NCBI RefSeq assembly: GCF_000143415.4
Contig: NW_003314362.1
Span: 257,135-321,134 of the forward strand
Source: Selaginella moellendorffii
Taxonomy: Eukaryota > Streptophyta > Lycopodiopsida > Selaginellales > Selaginellaceae
DNA length: 64,000 bases
Direction: 5' to 3'
Part shown: positions 56,763 through 64,000 of the stretch, one piece after another
Layout of the letters: each line of letters starts with the position of its first letter
How positions within the stretch are numbered: position 1 is the stretch's first letter
Notes under the pieces: model-generated
Database searches by the model: none
Seen by the model: the letters and a program-made list of their open reading frames with translations, nothing else
What the model was told of the DNA's origin: nothing
Program-made: the position numbers and the translations under genes

Positions 56763-59067
56763 TCACCCTGAGACGAAGTCACACAACTTCGACCGTTTGG
56801 ACCACTTTACACGAGGTGGTGGCAAGTTCCGCTTCCGCTCATGAGCTTCAGCCTCCAGGGCACTGGGGCCGAACTTCATCCTCCTCAAGAATTCGAGAGC
56901 AGATTCATCACCAAACAGGTCTGCAGCATTCTCTGCATCCAAGACGACGAAGCCTGTTTTTTTCCCTCCCGCATGCATCTCCCAGAAATAGCGACATTGA
57001 TCTCCCTTCAACTGCGGCGGCATTACCAGGAGCCTTAACTGAATGCTCGAGAGCAACTTGTATGCTTCTGTATCCTCAGGAAAACCGGTATCGGTCGAGC
57101 TCAGTGAATTCTTAGGAAACTTGTGCTGCTCCAAGACGTGCATCACGTACACCTCTGTGTCTCCATTCCCTTCATTGAATTTGTAGCGAATGCCTCGCAC
57201 AGCATCAGCACCGGCAGTGTTGTCTCCTGAGATCCAAGTCGTGCAGAGTGGATCATCCCTTTCCAAGTCCACAAGAAAGACTTCTGGATCGTAGCCGTCG
57301 GCAGAAACAAATGCATCGGTCAAGCCTTTCACAACTTCACCTTTCCTAGCGGCCAACTCTTGAAACCCTTGAGGGCAGCCGCTTGCCTGCAGCAGTGGTC
57401 TGAGAAGTGGCATGTCTGCCATTTTACCACCGAACTTCTCCCACATGCTCTCAAACGATAGAGCTAAGAAGTTCTGCAAGCACAACCCCTGGCCTGACGG
57501 ATAAGGCACAGCAGCCGTTAGTCGCAGCCACTTTGATGGCAGGTAACTACTCGGGAGGAATCCCTTTGCCTGGTGTTGATCTTGAAAATAATTTCTGGCT
57601 GCTGCAAGAACCAAGTACTCGTCCACATGAACAATGCACCCCGCAGCTGTCCGCTCCAACCATCCCAGACCAGCCTCAACCAGTGCCACACATATGTCCT
57701 CGTTGTCCCTGAAAACGTAACCCCTTCCAGCACCGAAATACTGCACTACAGCCGCCTCAAGTTCCTGAATGAGATTCACTCCGTGGACAATGGCCTGTTT
57801 CTCTGCCAACCTCGACACCGCCCCGTAGGAAGTTTTCTTCGTCTCTGGCTGACTCCGCTTCGTTGTCAATCCCACCGTGACATAAGCGGTTGCCTCCCGC
57901 AGGCTCAAGTCCTTTAGGATCATGATTTCCAAAACACACGCCAGTGGTCGAAACCTTCCTTTAAAGACTTTATACAGGGTCCGCAAGTCCGCTTCATCGT
58001 CTTCTGTTAGTCCTATAGCCTGTTCAGCGTAGTTAACCATCTCCTTAGCATTCTCCCAGATACCGAAGTTCACAAAGTCGGTATCCGCTATAAGCTTACC
58101 AGCACCAGTGCAGAGAAGATCCTGCTTGAAGTACAATGTGTACCCTGTGCCTGAGACTATGACTACGTGCTTCAGAGCTGTATCCACTCTGCAGTGATTT
58201 TCCAGGCAGTTCGCAAAAGGCACGTACCCACCCCTCGAAGTCGACCAAAAGTAGCCATCCTCAAACAATTTCATCGCTTCTTGGGCTTCGTCAAGAGCAA
58301 TCGTTGGTATGGGCACCGGAGAGTTGAGTTGGTGTAACAGTGGCTCCAGCTGAGACCCTATCTGGTTCCGCGATAAACCACATAACTTCGTCACCACACC
58401 CCTGAAGAACTCGCAAAAAGGATCGCGCAGTAGAGCAACGCCGTCTTGCTGTGCTAAACCCCTGCATGCGGCTTGCAAGAGCAGCCACTGACGCGGCATG
58501 ATATTCTTGCTCTTGCAGTAGAGATAAATCTTCATTCTGCAGGCCAGTAACAGCGTCACGAACACTCTGGCGACGGTCTGGTTGAGGTCCAACTCCATAA
58601 GGCTCTCACCCTCAGGATTGCGATGGGCACGAATCAGAAAGCTCTCCAACATCCTGATTGAGAATTCGAGATCCTGAGATCCCCCGTTGAGGGCAGTGAC
58701 GACGAAATAAAATCCATCTCTTTCCTGGAAAAACGGAGGGTCAGGTCATTGTGATACATATTTGCATGCACTTAACACAGAGAAGATCATACAATGACCT
58801 TGTTTTCCCGCATCCTGAGACACCAGAAATGATCATGCATCGACGGCCTAGACTTTCGGCGTTCTCGAGCTGCTCTTTCAGCTGGGCACAGCAGGAATGC
58901 TCCGACTGACCTATCCGGAACAGCAGCATACTCGGTACCTTCATGTAGACAGGCATGCCATAATCATCATCTACAGGGAGTGAAACTTGGCCTTCCAAGT
59001 ACGCATCTAGAAAATCCTGGACTTCGTTTGGCAGCAGAAGTGCTTCGTCCCAATCCAGCTCTTCCAT
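56763..59067 (-). CDS. Crinkler/RHS-type P-loop NTPase
   Basis: Two exons read with confidence, 59067-58777 and 58724-56763, 750 residues; the frame stays open upstream of the chosen ATG, so an additional 5' exon is possible. Walker A GVSGCGKTRSLYDLLC is at about 82-97, the intron falls right after it, and the next exon continues DGFYFVVTALNGGSQDLE, the standard follow-up in this NTPase family. Later come CLENHCRVDTALKHVVIVSG, an AGRGYVFRDNEDICVALVEA segment and VEAGLGWLER. The C terminus is basic (RVKWSKRSK). Such NTPases head Crinkler and RHS effectors of oomycetes, fungi and kinetoplastids; what a plant version does is unknown. Family call by motif recall. Confidence 0.7.
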
Positions 59068-59262
59068 TCCACCAACCCAAGGGCGTGCGCGCCCTAAAAT
59101 GATGATTCTCGGAATATACCCTAGTTCGTGTTGCTGGATAGAACCGGCCAAAGCTGTGCCTCGTCCAGCTGCTGCTGTTTGTTCGAGACGCTGCGGCAAG
59201 AAGTAGAAAGGCGAGGGGCACAGGATTGGTGCGTTGCAATTGCATTTTCAATTTGGAGGTGA

Positions 59263-59640
59263 TTGTGGGAAACACAATGGGAAACACAATGGAAGGACAC
59301 GATATTGCGGGAGTACAAGTTGCGGCAAAAGAGCAATGCTTTTGTTGATCATCGGTTTGGAGAGAATGACGAAGAGATGAGCAAGGATGAGAAGGCAATT
59401 ATGCTGTTTCAACGTGAAAGACTGGTGCATTTTTTTTATTGCTAGAAACTTAGTCTCTTGGTTGGTGTTCCGTAGTAGAGTAAGTTTGTATTGCCTGACA
59501 CTGAGGAAGAAGAAGAAGAGATATTCTTACTCAGCTTTATAGATTTGGATGATTTTGAAGATGTTTCAGGGATGATGAAGACGACCTTCCTCAGGTTGCC
59601 TAAGTGCAAAATTTCAATTTCAGAGGTGGTTTCACAAAGG
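59263..59640 (+). pseudogene. NOP14 (nucleolar protein 14) fragment
   Basis: Reads DTILREYKLRQKSNAFVDHR and FGENDEEMSKDEKAIMLFQR, the diagnostic N-terminal NOP14 segment, then after a possible short intron SKFVLPDTEEEEEEIF and DLDDFEDVSG. The NOP14 N terminus before it and everything after it are missing. It is a truncated copy of a gene for a 40S ribosome-assembly factor, next to AT-rich retroelement DNA. Confidence 0.7.
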
Positions 59641-59712
59641 CTGATCCTGCAAGAGAGGTTAGATACTTTCTACATTCAAGCTTTTAGATTTCTAATTTAT
59701 AAGGAATTTTAG

Positions 59713-60980
59713 TGCTAAAGGTGAAATCAATATTGACCAAAAGAGGCTATGTATCAATTGTAATGTAATCAGCACTAGTCATGCTAAAAATTTTAAGTAA
59801 TTTGTTACATGTTGGTGCATGCAACACTGCAATGCTGCATGGTTTGATTAATAGTAATACAAGATTACTTTTATTGCATATCAACTGTGTTTAGGAAATT
59901 TTATACATTATAAACATGTTTGTAAATCTTAAATAAAAATTAGTCTAAATAAATAACAATATTAGATGATACAATATCATAGAATATCAAAGTACTTTCT
60001 AGGTATATTCACTACCATTAGGTAAACCAAAAAAGGATGCCTGATAAAATAAATTTAGAATAAATTATATATAAACAGTATTTAAATTGTCACTCATTTT
60101 GAGTCTTAAATTATATTAAATATTATGTATAAAATTTTAAAATGTTATGTGAGGTATAAAAATAATCAATAATAAAATCCTAAAGAGTGTATTTTAAATT
60201 TAAATTTTTGTATATTGCATCCTTTAATTTATTTCAAAGTGGTTTAACTTAAATATAAATGAGAATTTTATCCTTATATTTAACAAAAAGTGTTATGAAC
60301 TCCCTCAAATTTTTGAACTCAGAATTTAAATATGCACAAATTATTCAAAGTGAGTGCATGGAATATGGAAGTGGAATATAGAAAAATACATATTTTATTA
60401 GCCAAAAAACCCTAAGAGTGAGTGGTTTTGATTAAAATTAATCTAATGGCTACTAAAATCTCACTATACTAATAATAATATACAACATTGTAGCCATAAA
60501 TTTAAACTTTACATCACTTCCTCTCGGAAGAATAAAAGGTAGTTACAGATTTCTGGTTAATGGGCTGGGATACAAAGGGATTAGGAACAACTAGCACTAT
60601 CTAGAAATTCTTTAGTGCCACCTAATATTCCTTTAGAAATTTCTTATAACACTTCCATTCTATTGAGCAAAGAGATATTGTAAGATTGGGAAAATGAATT
60701 AACACTAAATCATTTATTTTATACTTTGTAATTGGATGATAGTTAAAGTTATAGTCCCATTTGTACATGGCCCAAGTGTTTAGCAGACTTTGCTCAAACC
60801 AATGGAAGAATATTCATTTATTGATCCTAGGGCTTAGCATCAGTAGCTTGTAACAATCACAAAAGTAAACTCAATTCAGTTAGCAATATCAAATCATAAT
60901 TATATAAAAGTTCATATGATGAAGTACTAAGGAAATTTTGTGCCTCTATAGCATACGCATACTGAATATTACAAATAACT
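59713..60980. other. AT-rich DNA downstream of the retroelement relic
   Basis: About 1.3 kb of very AT-rich sequence with no readable domain, probably the 3' part (integrase tail and LTR) of the gypsy relic that runs from the right edge. No LTR pair could be matched because the other end lies outside the window. Confidence 0.4.
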
Positions 60981-62575
60981 ATCTTAATTTGGATATTGAA
61001 AGTTTATATATTTCACGATTATCCTTTTGAAAGCTAGAATAAGCCTTTCTATTAAATCATCCATTTATGGATGATAAGCACTCTTGAAAGTGTATATCCC
61101 CAACCGAGATGGCAAAACATGAAATGCTCTAACCATAAATGCAAAACCATTATCTAAGGGAGAATTTGCTCTAAATAAAAATACTGAAACACCATTTGTT
61201 TAAGGAGGAAGTATCCAAAAGTAGTTGTAAATGCATTAATAAGAATATCAACTTCCACCTAGTGAGTCAAATAGTTGAAGATAATAATGATGTACTCATT
61301 GCTAGTAATTGACTATTCGATAGGTTTTATCAAATCAAATGCAAATGGGAAATTGCAATAACTCCAATGTCCTTTTGCAACACGAAGGAGAATATTATGA
61401 GTTTAGCACCAAATACAACTACACATATACCAAATAACATTATATCACATCTTTAGTTGATAAAAAGCTTCTCAATCACATAATAATGTCTTATATGGTT
61501 GCTTAGAATATGAGAGTCATGATAAGCATGAAAAAAGTGTAGAATAAAAACCAAAGGCACCACTATCCATAAATAATATTTAGGATTAATCCCCATAAAA
61601 TAAAGAAGATTGTCTTTAAAGTGATATTATGAATAAAAATGCCAAAAAGGCAAACTATTAACAAGTAATGAAAAATTCTTAAACTTATTATAAAGCCTTT
61701 GGATTCATGGCTCAACTTTTTGAGCCTTATGAATTTTATCAAGAGAAGGTAAATTTTGTTTTACACCTTGTAAATGTTAAATATCAAATATAACAACTAT
61801 TGATGGTATGGAATCCTTGTCTAGAAAGTCTACTAATATTGGAATAATAGATTTGTCATAAACATGAGAAGAGAGCAAAAAATGGAAGGAGTTCAAGAAA
61901 GAGTATCAATATTAGCTATAAAACTCCTTAAAAAATGAAAAACTTCAAAATTATATATTTGAAGTTTCAAACCCTATTGAGTAGTACGATTAATTAAGTT
62001 CTTCCACTTTAATAATGAAGTAATTATATCATAATCACTTAATAATATATGAAAACCATACAAATATGCATGAAGTTTCTCAAAACCCCAAACTGCTGCT
62101 AAACACTTTTTCTTTATTATGGAGTGGTTCATTTTTTCTAGTTACAATGTACAATTGATATATGCAATAGAATGATATTGAGTAGGCTTGTTTGTATCAA
62201 CTCTCGAGACCGATATAAGAAGCATTCACGCATAAAATGAAAGGTTAATTATAATTAAAAACACCAAGATTAGAGGAGTTGTCAATAGCTTTTTGAGATT
62301 TGTAAACACTTACCCATATTCCTTAAACTAGATGAAAACCAATGTTGACAACTTCAATAACATTTGCAATAGTTCAATACAATAAAAAACATGATCAATA
62401 AAAAAATTAAGATGTTACACTTTACTTAAGAAGTGCTATATATAATTTATGCATTTTAGAGTATGAAATTTTATAGTCATAAATTTGTCAGAATCAACTT
62501 GTAAATTTTCATACAAAATACAAGTACCCAAGATAAGTCATATCTTTAAACCCAAATATGCACTTTGACTATTTC

Positions 62576-62700
62576 AGCTTTAAACCAAGTTCTTGCAACT
62601 AATCCAACACTATATAAACATCATAAACATCCTATTTCAACTTTAAACCAAGTTCTTACAGCTAATCTAACACTATACACACATCATAAACATAGTTCTA
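62576..62700. repeat. Tandem duplication of about 63 bp in the gypsy relic
   Basis: Two adjacent units share tttaaaccaagttcttgca (second unit ttaca), then taatc(c/t)aacactata and catcataaacat. The duplicated piece encodes the LELGLKLK part of the reverse transcriptase, so it arose after the element lost function. Confidence 0.8.
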
Positions 62701-62755
62701 CCACATCCCTTTTGAGTAGATCAAAACATCATTGATGAAGTTAATAATCACCTTT

Positions 62756-62937
62756 TGTAAGCTCTTGAGTTTGGACTTCTTGAGGGGTTACCTAACTCAA
62801 TACTATTTAAACTTAAGGATGATTAATCCCAAGTATCCCAAAACCCTTAACTGATGGAAAAGGGGGTGCACTTTTGTTTATGGGCTCTTTCCTTTATATT
62901 GGATGATCTTTTGAGTCGTTCTCTTTGGTTACTTACA
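62756..62937 (-). repeat. 3' LTR of the TRIM element
   Basis: 182 bases on the minus strand, TGTAAG..CTTACA. Its 5S-like end reads GGTAACCCCTCAAGAAGTCC, more diverged than in the 5' LTR. Confidence 0.75.
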
Positions 62938-63143
62938 ATCCACTATGCTTCCCTGCAAGTTCACGCCCTTGTGAACGGAAGTTGAGAGCTGTAACTCTCT
63001 CTCGAGCCCCGCTCTCTTGACACCCTACCCCTTGGGTTGAGCCTAGCCGGAGCAAACTGAACTTGCCAAATATCAATCAACATGTGATACGATTCCCCTA
63101 AGCCAACCAATAGAGTTAGACTTGAGACTCTTCTGATACCAAA

Positions 63144-63318
63144 TGTAAGTTCTTAAGTTTGGACTTCCTAGGAGGTCACTTAGCTAAGTACTTTAGAATA
63201 CTTAATCCTAAGTATCCCAAAACCCTTAACCAATTGGAAAAGGAGGTGCATTTTTGTTCATAGGTATGCATTTTTGTTCATAGATAATCTTTCAAATCGT
63301 TCCCTTTGGTTGCTTACA
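63144..63318 (-). repeat. 5' LTR of the TRIM element
   Basis: 175 bases with a short internal duplication (tgcatttttgttcatag twice). The 5S-like end GTGACCTCCTAGGAAGTCC differs from plant 5S rRNA by one base over this stretch. Confidence 0.75.
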
Positions 63319-64000
63319 CTTTTGATATATCATAAAGAATCTTATCTAGAAAATGAAGTATTGTTCAAATTAAAAAACATCACTAAAGACTTATATAAGT
63401 CAAATAGTGTATAAAATTTTATTTTATGAACATTTCTTTTTGCCATTAGCATATGTTAGTACTCAAAAGTAAGATCTAATTTGGTGAATTAATGACTTTT
63501 TCCAAGACGATCTAAAAGATAAACAATGTGAGGAAGAAGATATATATCTAGGATACTCACCCCATTTAATGAACAATAGTCAATGTAAAATCAAATACTC
63601 TAGAACTCTGAGACTTTTATATAACACCCATCTTCAATATCGTCACATTTATGTGTAAACTTTTGATCTCCTTTAGTGACAAACACTGAATAGGAACCTT
63701 GATTGAATAAACATCTTTAATTGAAATAAGATGATATATTGTAATGTTGGCCCCAAACAATAAGTCAAAGTTGAAGAGATTATAATACTTCTTGAGCTGG
63801 TCAACTACTATAACACAAAGACCATAAGAGGGATTTAAAGAAGGAATAAAGGAGCAAAATTAAAATACAATAGAAAGTAATATAGAGATAAAAGTGAGAA
63901 ATAGAGATAAAAGTAAAAAGATAAAATAAATTAAAAATGAAAGGAATGGAAGAAAAATAAGGGGAGAAGCCTCAAAGTCACATTTGGCATGATTGCATTG

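Larger units (their letters stand above)
62756..63318 (-). mobile_element. TRIM element, Cassandra-like, nested in the gypsy RT
   Basis: Two direct repeats (LTRs) at 62,756-62,937 and 63,144-63,318 each begin TGTAAG and end CTTACA on the minus strand and differ by about 20-25 percent. Two bases inside the 5' LTR (63,144) is a primer-binding site TGGTATCAGAAG (63,130-63,141), complementary to initiator tRNA-Met. The internal part is about 205 bases, without coding. The LTRs contain a stretch resembling the 3' half of 5S rRNA: GTTAAG.GTTTTGGG and GTGACCTCCTAGGAAGTCC. Flanking CTTT is present on both sides, and removing the element with one CTTT restores the reading frame of the RT. Confidence 0.75.
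60990..64000 (-). mobile_element. Decayed Ty3/gypsy retrotransposon (5' end beyond window)
   Basis: Read from right to left on the minus strand: reverse transcriptase (FYIDYCSLNGVSILDIYLLP near 63,560, LTFEY near 63,480, then INFINDVLIYSKG near 62,720-62,745, where the YxDD box has become INDV), SKCIFGF and YLGY near 62,540; RNase H (CLAAVWGFEKLHAYLYGFHI near 62,055-62,110); integrase (NYLTH, VEVDI near 61,260; DNGFAF; SAYHP, MDDLIERL near 61,040-61,085). Stops are frequent and often where Trp or Gln codons stood, as expected after C-to-T decay. The RT is split by the element at 62,756-63,318. Confidence 0.8.

Noticed and set aside
62576-62700. Two-unit repeat as the start of a CRISPR or satellite array
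   Set aside because: Only two adjacent units without spacers, lying inside an old reverse transcriptase; a simple tandem duplication.

Overview
This window looks like nuclear DNA of a land plant, most probably a lycophyte such as Selaginella. The evidence is several large intronless PPR genes (one with a C-terminal DYW deaminase domain, as expected where organelle RNA editing is heavy), very short introns (about 45-75 bp, with clean GT..AG ends), plant-type genes (class III peroxidase, GulLO-like oxidase, plastid YbeY-HAD fusion, CBBY-like HAD phosphatase), telo-box promoter motifs and two nuclear tRNA genes. The species is an inference.

Layout. 1-14.5 kb is accessory DNA: a mosaic of duplicated blocks, a small tRNA-related repeated element, and broken pieces of PPR genes, a START-domain gene, a Crinkler-type NTPase and the YbeY-HAD gene. 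14.5-16.0 kb holds an 11-exon HAD phosphatase gene, followed by about 1.7 kb of very AT-rich DNA. 17.9-27.0 kb is a dense gene island: uL18-family ribosomal protein, P-class PPR, SSX2IP/ADIP-like coiled-coil protein, GNAT acetyltransferase and a 1,008-residue PPR-DYW protein. 27-30.3 kb holds repeats, AT-rich DNA and a decayed GPI mannosyltransferase 3 (PIG-B) copy. 30.4-32.0 kb encodes an intronless DIT1/PvcA-type isocyanide synthase, unexpected in a plant. 32-41 kb is again a graveyard: PPR relics, a protein kinase relic with its catalytic segment flipped in place, and an inverted mosaic of the repeat blocks from the left end.

41.2-50.4 kb carries the 10-exon YbeY-HAD gene, a class III peroxidase, tRNA-Leu(UAG), a GulLO-like oxidase, a PPR relic and a plant protein of unknown function. 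51.2-59.1 kb holds two Crinkler-type genes (a Q/G-rich protein with nuclease-like and kinase domains, and a P-loop NTPase) on either side of an 889-residue PPR gene whose stop codon almost touches tRNA-Thr(AGU). A NOP14 fragment follows. The last 4.3 kb is very AT-rich and contains a decayed Ty3/gypsy element, minus strand, with a small LTR element (TRIM, Cassandra-like) inserted in its reverse transcriptase.

How the genes relate. There is no operon-like pathway. Most intact genes serve organelles: PPR proteins for RNA processing and editing, YbeY and uL18 for ribosome biogenesis, HAD phosphatases and probably the GNAT. The isocyanide synthase and the three Crinkler-type sequences are the parts most worth following up. 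All exon structures were read by eye from splice sites and frame continuity; family names come from recognised motifs, not from database searches.
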